Source of the DNA: Cepaea nemoralis
Lineage: Eukaryota > Mollusca > Gastropoda > Stylommatophora > Helicidae
DNA length: 64,000 bases
NCBI GenBank assembly: GCA_014155875.1
Contig: JACEFZ010018363.1
Location: forward strand, 114,501 to 178,500
Reading direction: 5' to 3'
This document shows, in pieces, positions 45,253 to 56,200 of the stretch (position 1 is the first letter of the stretch; the number at the start of each line of letters is the position of its first letter). Both the position numbers and the translations under genes were made by a program. The notes beneath the pieces were generated by a model, which saw only the letters and a program-made list of their open reading frames with translations, was not told where the DNA came from and ran no database searches.

Positions 45253-45654
45253 CGGGAACGGGAACTTATATGACTACTTATATGAATTAAATGAGATGCT
45301 CCCCATCAGGGTCTGGGCGAAGCCGGGCCGGGTCAGACGACAGACAGACAGACAGATAGACAGACAGACAGACAGATAGATAGTCGGGAACGGGAGCTTA
45401 TATGACTACTTATATGAATTAAATGAGATGCTCCCCACCAGGGTCTGGGCGAAGCCGGGCCGGGTCAGCTAGTAGTTAAAAAAGGATGTCATTTCCTCTC
45501 GTGAGTGTACTTTTTATTTGTCATAGTCAATTAGTTTAATTAAAACCACCCTAGATAGGTTAACTGAGAGAGGAGAGGCAAGAAACCACCAAAAGGATAT
45601 TTTGGGTATTAAGGGAAACACTTTTAATTGTTTTCCTAGAGGTATTCCTTGGTT

Positions 45655-45736
45655 CCACGACTCTGGTGATCGAGTGAAATGGCGAATCATGACCACCCAC
45701 GCTTTCCGGCATGCCACATGATTGATTGATTGATTG
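45655..45736 (+). mobile_element. 82-bp LINE-A stub with 11-bp TSD
   Basis: Encodes the last LINE-A residues (DSGDRVKWRIMTTHAFRHAT, stop) followed by (GATT)n. Flanked by ATTCCTTGGTT at 45,644-45,654 and 45,737-45,747: an extreme 5' truncation. Confidence 0.85.
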
Positions 45737-45812
45737 ATTCCTTGGTTTACTGAGACACTAGTTATGGACTCGAACAACTGAGCCATTAAAGGTTAACATA
45801 ATTAAACGGGCA

Positions 45813-46745
45813 GGATCGCATTGGGAACGAGGAACTTGTGTGTCCTCTATCTCTTTGAGATTGTCCCAAAAACATCCGACAGACACCCAGAACACTTCAC
45901 CATAAAATCTAGCGTACGACAAGGTTGTGTCCTGTCTCCCCTCTTGTTCGTAACCTATATAGACAGCACATGTAAAGAAACCAGACAGACAGAGACCGTA
46001 GCAACATCATATGACGAACAGAACACAGAAGAAGAAACAACAGCGAATTACATCATTAAATAACTCCTATTTGAGGACGATCAAGCAGAAATAGCTAAAT
46101 CAAAAGCAGAATTTCAAGTCCACCACAAATAGTCTAAAGGAAGTGTGTAAGGAATATAACATGAATATTAGCATAAGTAAAACAGAGATGATGGCTATAA
46201 CCAGGGAAGAATTAACAATAACGTTTCATCAAAAATAACATCCTCTAAAATAAATAAAGAGCTTCAAGAATTTAGAAAGTATGATATCATCAATACTAAA
46301 GAACAAACATGTATCAATAGCCACTAAGAAAGCAATGTACAACACAATATTCCTACCAACTCTATGCTACCAATGCCAAACCTGGACAATGATAGACAAT
46401 GAGACAAGAAAAACAGCAACAGCAACAGAAATTACTTTCCTGAGAAGAATACTCAATGTATCAAGGAGAAACAAAATCAGAAATGAAGAAATCAGGACTA
46501 AAGATAGGGTTATAAAAGCGCAAGAGCATTTTGAGAAAACAGCAGGTTAAATGGTTTGTCCATATAAATAGAATACCAATTAACAGTATATCTTAACAAG
46601 CAATGATGTATAGATCAAACGGAACCAGAAAAAGAGGCCGACCATGCACTCGTTGGACAAAGGGAATAGCAGATTCAAGGGTAATAACAATATATGAAGC
46701 TCATAAACGGGCACTCTCCCACTGTTTATGCTTCACCTCTACACA
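45813..46745 (+). pseudogene. LINE RT 3' half, decayed
   Basis: Reads KSSVRQGCVLSPLLFVTYID, LLFEDDQAEIAKSKAEFQ (catalytic A-D-D decayed to E-D-D), ILKNKHVSIATKKAMYNTIF, LRRILNVSRRNKIRNEEIR and GTRKRGRPCTRWTKGIADSR, in several frames. A different family from LINE-A and RTE; starts inside RT motif 4. Confidence 0.7.
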
Positions 46746-46756
46746 GCAAGGTACGT

Positions 46757-46801
46757 GATGAATAAGATGAGATGAGATCAGATGAGATGAGATAAGATGA
46801 T
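46757..46801. repeat. (GATGA)n array
   Basis: About eight GATGA/GATAA units. Confidence 0.85.
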
Positions 46802-46829
46802 GAATTCTCATAAAACACATTTAGAAGAA

Positions 46830-47078
46830 ACAAGATTCACAGAAGACATATCTTTTATAATACATACAGCAGAGAGAAGCCTCACAGGGTACATTTATTA
46901 CAGACAATTCTGACAGAATATATCTAGAAGAAATAAGACTAACAGAAGAATTTTGTAAGAAGTTTTATTTCTGCTATATATGTTTTTAGAGACGTGTCTC
47001 TGCTAGATGTATTCTCCGAGGCTTGTCTCCAGCCATTTGTATTCTCTGAGGTTTGTCTAAAACCAGATGTTTTATACA
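46830..47078. repeat. degenerate 29-bp repeat at the 3' end of gene 2
   Basis: On the minus strand (sense of gene 2) 46,985-47,078 holds three units of 29-30 bp resembling the gene 1 minisatellite (ACAAGCCTCGGAGAATACAT against ACAAGCCTCATATAATACAT). 46,830-46,960 holds about four further degenerate units in the opposite orientation (AAGCCTCACAGGGTACATTT). Confidence 0.7.
46964..46969 (-). terminator. possible poly-A signal of gene 2
   Basis: AATAAA on the minus strand, about 140 nt after the gene 2 stop codon. Confidence 0.4.
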
Positions 47079-47109
47079 TTGATTTAGTTATGAACTTTAA
47101 TAGTGAGCA

Positions 47110-47299
47110 CTAGCCAGAAACCCAAATTTTCATTTCACACTTAGCTTTCCAGCCAACTTTCTTTCCGTTTTTACATTTGAGCAGTTCCAATAGTGGTTGG
47201 AAGTATTCGAGCATGGCATCAGCTTCTATCTTAGATTTTCCAGTCAGTCGTCTTAGTGCAGTCTGCCATGGTACAGATGATCCTAATTTCATCAATGCC
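47110..47299 (-). CDS. ACE: ACE-like gene 2, terminal exon d
   Basis: The acceptor CCTTTTTACACAG ends at 47,300. Reads ALMKLGSSVPWQTALRRL, KIEADAMLEYFQPLLELLKC, GWKAKCEMKIWVSG and TAG (47,112-47,110). 190 bp, as in gene 1; CG|G completes an Arg across the junction. Confidence 0.92.
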
Positions 47300-50200
47300 C
47301 TGTGTAAAAAGGAAATCGTTAATGTGAGAGAACATGAACTCACATTTCTCTACTAAGAAGCCATCATTTCGTCATATTATTTCCTTCTTAGAGATGACCA
47401 TAATTTATGTTTTCTTTCAATTTAATGATACATCGTAATGCCCACTATGAACAATAGCGGCATATAATAATTGCTGAACACCCTGCTCATTGTATGCAGT
47501 CAAATCTGCAAATCGTATATTGATGATCTTAGGTCGTCCAATGGCGATTCCTCTTATCAGTGTTTAAAGAAAAAAACAACAACTTAGAAACATATCCTTC
47601 ACATGACGTAGCAGTCAACCAAAGCATATTTGGGCTGTTCGTGATTCCTGGGCAAGTTTACGTTCAGTAGTTTGCCATTGCTTTCTGAGAGACCGGCACC
47701 CATGCCATTTCATTACAAAACCAATGTAAGGTGATCTGCTGTCAGATCACCCACAGTTGTGTTTCGAACGCGGGTATGCGGGATTAAGAACTGCGTCCGT
47801 AACCCCATCGTCACAGTTCCGGCCTAATCAGTGTACACAATGCAAAAATAATAGTCTTAATTGCTCTCGCTTATCGATTATTGCACTGCTATGTCCTCTG
47901 AAGTGCATAACATACATTTTTTGACATAAATAAATTATTTTAATAACAATGGATAGTGAGGATGATAATCACTGATACCGAAGCTTGTTCCCAGCTGCAG
48001 TACTGTTCCGTAGGTCGCATTTATGAAGAGGTCCATAGTCTTCAGCGGCAAGACACAGCGATTTCAAAATCTGGAACTGGAGAATGGTGCTAAGGAAATA
48101 CCTGGAAGAAAAAAGCATTTTAAAGTACCTAAAAAAAGCGTACAATAACGCCATTGTAGACACTACAGTATGGTTTGGTTACATTAAATTCTTAATTTAT
48201 CTGTGTTCAAATCGCTCTGATGGAAGCTCCTGGAAAATTAGGAAGTTGGGCATAGATGTTAAAGACGCATGACTTGAGGAAATTTGCAGGGAAATTTAAA
48301 ACTAACACCCAGAATATCAAATTAATGCACAAAAGGATTCATGACATTACTAAAAAAGGAACACATACATCAGAGAGTTGGCTAAACAAAATATGGCAAA
48401 ATCATAATAGAAAACAAAATCAGATCATGAATGCATGGCCAGATTACCGGTATATGAAAGATGTTTATAACGGTGCAAGGAAAGGGGGGGGGGGGGGGGG
48501 GGAGGGAGAGAGAATTATGATATTCGGAATAATAATTATGGGCCATCCATTTTTTTAGAGCCCTTTTAACCATATTGAAACATGCAATAGAAATAAGCCA
48601 GAACACCAGAACAGCATTTCACACCAGAAATAATCAATGCCTTAGAAGAATATAGAATATAGCATGTCGCCAGACTGCTGATTCCATCGACGATGAACTG
48701 TATTTTTCGTGGAGGACTTATGAGTTGGCATTCTGGCGGCGGAAATTTGCACAATGTACCTGTGCAGGCTGTTGGCTTGCCAAGTCTTCTGTCTGTTCAA
48801 CTTTTCACATTGGATAGGGAGGAGCATTTAGTGTGATATTCACTGGCACAGGAACGGAGCATAATGGGGATGACCCGTTGCTGTTAAGTTGGGACCGCGA
48901 ATAACTAACCAACCAACCAACCAATCAACCAACCAGCCAGCCAACCAACTAACTAACTAACTAACTGACTAACTAACTAACTAACTAGCTAATCAGACTA
49001 CTGAGCACAATATATGAAACTGGAGATACACCTCCTGAATTATGTGATTCTATATTTGTCACAATCCCGAAGTAATCAGGTACCTTGGAATGTGATCAGT
49101 ATCGAACAATTAGCATAATGAGCCACATCACAAGGAATTTGCTACAAATCATCGTACAAAGAGACAGGGGAAAAATACAACCCGAAATAAGGGAAGAACA
49201 ATGTGTGTTCGTAGAAGGTAAGGGTTCAGTAAATATTGTGTATTTGCTAAGAACATTAACTGAGCGTTCTATGGAAGTAAGCAAAGACATACAATATTGC
49301 TAACTAGTGGTAGAATTAAAAATATAAGAAGACACAGATTATGGTCGTCACCATAAAAAAAAATATCACAATGCAATATATGAGTAAATTGGAATATTCT
49401 TAAACAACTATCTCGGAATAGTCATAACATCTGATGGGAGGTGCTATGGAGAGATTAGAACAAGAATAGCTATGGCGAAGGTAGCTATTTGCCAGATGGA
49501 AAATATGCTGAACAATAAATAGATGTCAACTGCAATCAGAAAATGTGTAGAAGAGCTACATAGAACCTGTTCTTTTGTATGGATATGAAACGTGGGTAAT
49601 GAGCAGACAAGCGGAAAAACATATAATGGCAAAGGAAATGTATTTTCTGAAGAAAATGCAAAGAATACAATGGACAGATTGAAAAACCAATGAGCAATCC
49701 TACTAGCAGCAAATGAAAACCGTAAGATTAGATAATACAGACGTAGGAAGTCAACTTTTAGGACGCGTTACAAGAAGAAATAAATTAGAGAACTTGGTGA
49801 CAACTGGCAGGATTGAGGGTAAATGAAAAAGGGGAATGCTGGCAAAGAAGTAAATGTCCGAATGGCTTGGCCACGTGGCATGGTCGAGACAAGGACATGG
49901 AGCTAATCCTCGTCTCTGGTGATTGTGTAAAATGTCGACACATGACCGCCCACGCTTATCGGTATTGCAAGTAATGATAATAAAGAAAGGATATCACATC
50001 AACACATATTTCAATACAAAGAGAAAATGAATACAAATGGAAAAATAAAGCAAATTTAGGTTTTCTTGTAATGTTTGTAAATTTAGCAGTTGGCTTTAAT
50101 ATTAACAATTAGTCGTTAGTCGAGGTTCCATCTTCAGGGCAACGGGTCGTACCCATTATGCTCCATTCCTGTGCCAGTGAAAAAGCACACAAAATGCTCC

Positions 50201-53200
50201 CCACTGCCCAATGTGAAAAGTGGAATAGACAGGAATCTCGGCAATCCAACAGCCCGCACAGGTACACTGTGCATATAATGCCTCCGCCAGAATGCCAACA
50301 CAAAATTAATCAACCACAGTTCATCGTCGATTGACTCGGCAGTCACCAAAAAGACCTCATTGACCCGGGTTTTCTCACATGGCTCGGTCCTTCACCGCAG
50401 GGCGACCCGCCTAAAGGGTCGCACAAAGCAAGAACTCCACAGCTTCAGCGCCGACACTCGTGAACCGAAAAGGCAAATCAGTCAATTCAGCAACAGCCGG
50501 TAGCCATTGTTCGAACGAACGAACGAACGAACGAACGAAAGAACGAACGAAAATCTTTATTTTCAAAGGGTTAAGAATTGTGCACGGAGGCCCGTCTGAC
50601 ATTCTGCCCTTCTTCTCTATTTCCTCTCATACATTCTTTCATTCAACATCTGTCAGCCTGATATTTTCCCACCACGCCAGCGTGTTCTGGGGAAATACAT
50701 CCAACGAGTGCCTCATTTATTTCTTTGATTTTGAATTGAAGCATGCCACTCTGCACGAAGCATGCTTGACTTCACTCTTCAATAAAGTTTGTTCGTTCGT
50801 TCGTTCGTTCTTCTCAGCATGTCTGTCGTCGCCGTTCTCAGCATGTCAGTTGTCACCCTTCTAAGCATGTCTGTCTTCACCAGCCTCAGTATGTTTGTCT
50901 TCACCCTACTCAGCATGTCTGTCACGACCCTTCTAAACATATTTGTCTTCACCCTACTCAGCATGTCTTTCACGGCCTTTCTAAACATGTTTGTCTTCGC
51001 CCTTCTCAGCATGTCTTTCACGACCCTTCTAAACATGTTTGTCTTCACCCTACTCAGCATGTCTTTCACGGCCTTTCTAAACATGTTTATCTTCGCCCTT
51101 CTCAGCATGTCTGTCACGACCCTTCTAAACATGTTTGTCTTCTCCCTTCTCAGCATGTCTGTCACAACCCTTCTAAACATGTTTGTCTTCTCCCTTCTCA
51201 GCATGTCTGTCACGACCCTTCTAAACATGTTTGTCTTCACGCTACTCAGCATGTCTGTCACGACCCTTCTAAACATGTTTGTCTTCACCCTACTCAGCAT
51301 GTCTGTCACGACCCTTCTAAACATGTTTGTCTTCACCCTACTCAGCATGTCTTTCACGGCCTTTCTAAACATGTTTGTCTTCGCCCTTCTCAGCATGTCT
51401 GTCACGACCCTTCTAAACATGTTTGTCTTCACCCTACTTAGAATGTCTTTCACGGCCTTTCTAAACATGTTTGTTTGTCTTCAACCTACTCAGCATCTCT
51501 GTCACGACCCTTCTAAACATGTTTGTCTTCACCCTACTCAGCATGTCTGTCACGACCCTTCTAAACATGTTTGTCTTCACCCTACTCAGCATGTCTTTCA
51601 CGGCCTTTCTAAACATGTTTGTCTTCGCCCTTCTCAGCATGTCTGTCACGACCCTTCTAAACATGTTTATCTTCACCCTACTCAGCATGTCTGTCACGAC
51701 CCTTCTAAACATGTTTGTCTTCAACCTACTCAGCATGTCTGTTACGACCCTTCTAAACATGTTTGTCTTCACCCTACTCAGCATGTCTTTCACGGCCTTT
51801 CTAAACATGTTTGTCTTAACCCTACTCAGCATGTCTTTCACGGCCCTTCTAAACATGTTTGTCTTCACCCTACTCAGCATGTCTGTCACGACCCTTCTAA
51901 ACATGTTTGTTTTCACCCTACTCAGCTTGTCTGTCACGACTCTTCTAAACATGTTTGTCTTCACCCTACTCAGCATGTCTTTCACGGCCTTTCTAAACAT
52001 GTTTGTTTTCGCTCTACTCAGCATGTCTTTCACGACCCTTCTAAACATGTTTGTCTTCACCCTACTCAGCATTTCTTTCACGGCCTTTCTAAACATGTTT
52101 GTCTTCGCCCTTCTCAGCATGTCTTTCACGACCCTTCTAAACATGTTTGTCTTCACCCTACTCAGCATGTCTTTCACGGCCTTTCTAAATATGTTTGACT
52201 TCACCCTACTCAGCATGTCTTTCACGGCCTTTCTAAACATGTTTGTCTTCGCCTTTCTCAGCATGTCTGTCTCGACCCTTCTAAACATGTTTGTCTTCAC
52301 CCTACTCAGCATATCTGTCACGACCCTTCTAAACATGTTTGTCTTCACCCTACTCAGCATGTCTTTCACGACCCTTCTAAACATGTTTGTCTTCGCCCTT
52401 CTCAGCATGTCTGTCACGACCCTTCTAAACATTTTTGTCTTCACCCTACTCAGCATGTCTAACACGACCCTTCTAAAAATGTTTGTCTTCAACCTACTCA
52501 GCATGTCTGTTACGACCCTTCTAAACATGTTTGTCTTCACCCTACTCAAAATGTCTTCCACGGCCTTTCTAAACATGTTTGTCTTCAACCTACTCAGCAT
52601 GTCTGTCACGGCCCTTCTAAACATGTTAGTCTTCAACCTACTCAGCATGTCTTTCACGACCCTTCTAAACATTTTTGTCTTCACCCTACTCAGCATGTCT
52701 GTCACGACCCTTCTAAACATGTTTGTCTTCACCCTACTCAGCATGTCTGTCACGACCCTTCTAAACATGTTTGTCTTCACCCTACTCAGCATGTCTGTCA
52801 CGGCCCTTCTAAACATGTTTGTCTTCACCCTACTCAGCATGTCTTTCACGACCTTTCTAAACATGTTTGTCTTAACCCTACTCAGCATGTCTTTCACGGC
52901 CCTTCTAAACATGTTTGTCTTCACCCTACTCAGCATGTCTGTCACGACCCTTCTAAACATGTTTGTTTTCACCCTACTCAGCATGTCTGTCACGGCCCTT
53001 CTAAACATGTTTGTCTTCAACCTACTCAGCATGTCTGTTACGACCCTTCTAAACATGTTTGTCTTCACCCTACTCAGCATGTCTTTCACGGCCTTTCTAA
53101 ACATGTTTGTCTTAACCCTACTCAGCATGTCTTTCACGGCCCTTCTAAACATGTTTGTCTTCACCCTACTCAGCATGTCTGTCACGACCCTTCTAAACAT

Positions 53201-56200
53201 GTTTGTTTTCACCCTACTCAGCTTGTCTGTCACGACTCTTCTAAACATGTTTGTCTTCACCCTACTCAGCATGTCTTTCACGGCCCTTCTAAACATGTTT
53301 GTCTTCACCCTACTCAGCATGTCTGTCACGACCCTTCTAAAAATGATTGTCTTCACCCTACTCAGCATGTCTGTCACGACCCTTCTAAACATGTTTGTCT
53401 TCACCCTACTCAGCATGTCTGTCACGACCCTTCTAAACATGTTTGTCTTCACCCTACTCAGCATATCTGTCACGACCCTTCTAAACATGTTTGTCTTCAC
53501 CCTACTCAGCATGTCTGTCACGACCCTTCTAAACATGTTTGTCTTCACCCTACTCAGCATGTCTGTCTCGACCCTTCTAAACATGTTTGTCTTCACCCTA
53601 CTCAGCATATCTGTCACGACCCTTCTAAACATGTTTGTCTTCACCCTACTCAGCATATCTGTCACGACCCTTCTAAACATGTTTGTCTTCACCTTACTCA
53701 GCATGTCTGTCACGACCCTTCTAAACATGTTTGTCTTCACCCTACTCAGCATGTCTGTCACGACCCTTCTAAACATGTTTGTCTTCATCCTACTCAGCAT
53801 GTCTGTCACGACCCTTCTAAACATGTTTGTCTTCACCCTACTCAGCATGTCTTTCACGGCCTTTCTAAACATGTTTGTCTTCGCCCTTCTCAGCATGTCT
53901 GTCACGACCCTTCTAAACATGTTTGTCTTCACCCTACTCAGCATGTCTGTCACGACCCTTCTAAACATGTTTGTCTTCACCCTACTCAGCATGTCTTTCA
54001 CGGCCTTTCTAAACATGTTTGTCTTCGCCCTTCTCAGCATGTCTGTCACGACCCTTCTAAACATGTTTGTCTTCACCCTACTCAGCATGTCTGTCACGAC
54101 CTTTCTAAACATGTTTGTCTTCACCCTACTCAGCATGTCTTTCACGGCCTTTCTAAACATGTTTGTCTTCACCCTACTCAGCATGTCTGTCACGACCCTT
54201 CTAAACATTTTTGTTTTCACCCTACTCAGCATGCTTGTCTTAACCCGTCTTAGCATGTCTGTCTTCACCCTTCTCAGCATGTCTGTCTTCACCCGTCTCA
54301 GCATCTCTGTCTACACCCGTCAAAGCATGCTTGTCTACACCCGTCTCAGCATATCTGTCTTCACCCTTCTCAGCATCTCAGTCTACACCCGTCTCAGCAT
54401 GCTTGTCTTAACCCGTCTCAGCATGTCTGTCTTCACCCGTCTCAGCATGTCTGTCTTCACCCTTCTCAGCATGTCTGTCTTCACCCTTCTCAGCATGTCT
54501 GTCTTCACCCTTCTCAGCATGCCTTCCTTCACCTGTCTCAGCATGCCTGTCTTCACCCGTCTCAGCATATCTTCTTCACCCGTCTCAGCATGTCTATCTT
54601 CACAATTGTCAGCAGGTACGTGAGTATGTATATAAGGTTAAAAAAAAACAAGCAGTAATAATTAATAATTGCATACTTAATGTATGGCTTGTTAGCGGCT
54701 ATCTCATACAGGGCACCTGGATCAAAGGCGTCGTCAAACCTATGGACAGGTGGTGATACGCCTTGTAGAGCACAACTGAAAGCAGTAATTACATGTATAG
54801 TCATCTCACAGAATGTAAGTTGCAAAGTATGTGATTACATTTTATTTGCACAAATGTATATACATTGAAACAATACATTTATATTTAACTGTGGCGTGAT
54901 TAGCTTTATATGATAAGTGAGCCCCTAAGTGTTTAGGTGTTAATATATGATCATAAAGTGCTCTAAAGTTAACCAGACGTGACAGCTGACACATTATGTG
55001 AAGATAATTTCCCGAGCTGGTGTGATTCCTGTATTGCTGTCGTGTGGATGATTATGGCAGTCCCATTATTGATGACTCAAGATATGTATCATAAGGAAGG
55101 TAAAATAATCGATAATCGAAAGATAGATAACAGGATATCGTCTTTGTTGTTAATAAAAAATTAATGTGTCAATTTACGAAATACAGGCATGCAAAGAAAA
55201 ATAATTTATGAAAACCATAAAGACGTTTTGCAGACCAGCATTAACCGAGTAAGATAACAAGCCTATTATGTTTCGGTTTTAAAAAAAAACACCTTCGTCA
55301 GCAATATAACAGAAATAACAGAAATCTAGACAACTGATACTAAACCAACTTTAAAATAAAGAATATTTTTTTATTTGTATTTTGCTTCGCCGGTGAAGAC
55401 TGCAGAGTCTTCAAGTATGGTTGTGCAAAGTCAGAAGACGACCTATTCTTATTTTGAGAATTGGACATTGCTGCCAAAGAAGAAAGTCATCATCTTGTCT
55501 GCATCTTCTTATGCCCGTTTTCCCTTGCCGTTAGATTGTTACTCAACTAACATGCCAAACCACCCTGTCGTTTGATGTCACCTTTGTTCTCCCAATATCA
55601 TTCATTTCTTTGTCTAAATCTCTTAGTTCTCCTCCATTACGTTTATCCCGTGGGTTCCAGTGAAAGTTTTGTGTAGTTCTATTAATCCGAGATTTTGTCA
55701 ACGAGGATACCATCCAGCGTCTTTTTCGCATCTTTTGATTCCATAGGATACCATAGAGAAAGTCAGTATTTAATACAAATTATAAAGCGCATTGAAAAGT
55801 ATGAACAACGGAACATTTTATTTTAGTTCACAAACAGGATCTTAAGTAATACTCCATGTAGGGGTCTTAGGGTCGAGCAGTTTGCGCATGCGCATTAGCG
55901 ATGTAAAAATGGAAGTTACACTATCGACTTGCACCGTGGAAGAACAGCAATGCGTTATTCATTTTTTTTTTTTTTTTTGGTCACAGGGTGTGTCAACTGT
56001 CATTAAAAAAAAAAAACTGTAATTCACTGCCAATATAATACCTTGCGGCGTATGGCAGGGGGAATCTTGAGCCTGAAGAATTAAGGCCGCCTGGCTAGTG
56101 CAGTCGCCGCGAACTGTGCAGGCTAGAGTTTTCTTTTTTGTCCCCGACAGAAAAGAAAAACCCCACACCTTACCGTGGATTCAAACCCGGGTTTCCCGAA

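Larger units (their letters stand above)
43617..45472 (+). mobile_element. Helitron-like non-autonomous element with tandem 3' ends
   Basis: Possible 5' end TCAGTATATATATATAAAAG, then a (TCTG)n stretch and TCCGATTGAGATGAAATTTT, a sequence widely seen near the 5' end of such invertebrate elements (from memory). The right end is GGGCGAAGCCGGGCCGGGTC then AGCTAG|T, compatible with a Helitron CTRR-T end. The 20-bp GC-rich motif occurs four times (44,911; 45,146; 45,315; 45,447), so the 3' end is tandemly repeated with (GACA)n spacers. No Rep/helicase coding. Confidence 0.4.

Noticed and set aside
51461..54623. Open frames of 1,050 (+) and 947 (-) codons, looking like large repeat proteins
   Set aside because: They are produced by a 48-bp tandem repeat whose length is divisible by 3 and which lacks stops in three frames. 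Frames overlap on both strands and end at the array borders or at a 4-bp shift.
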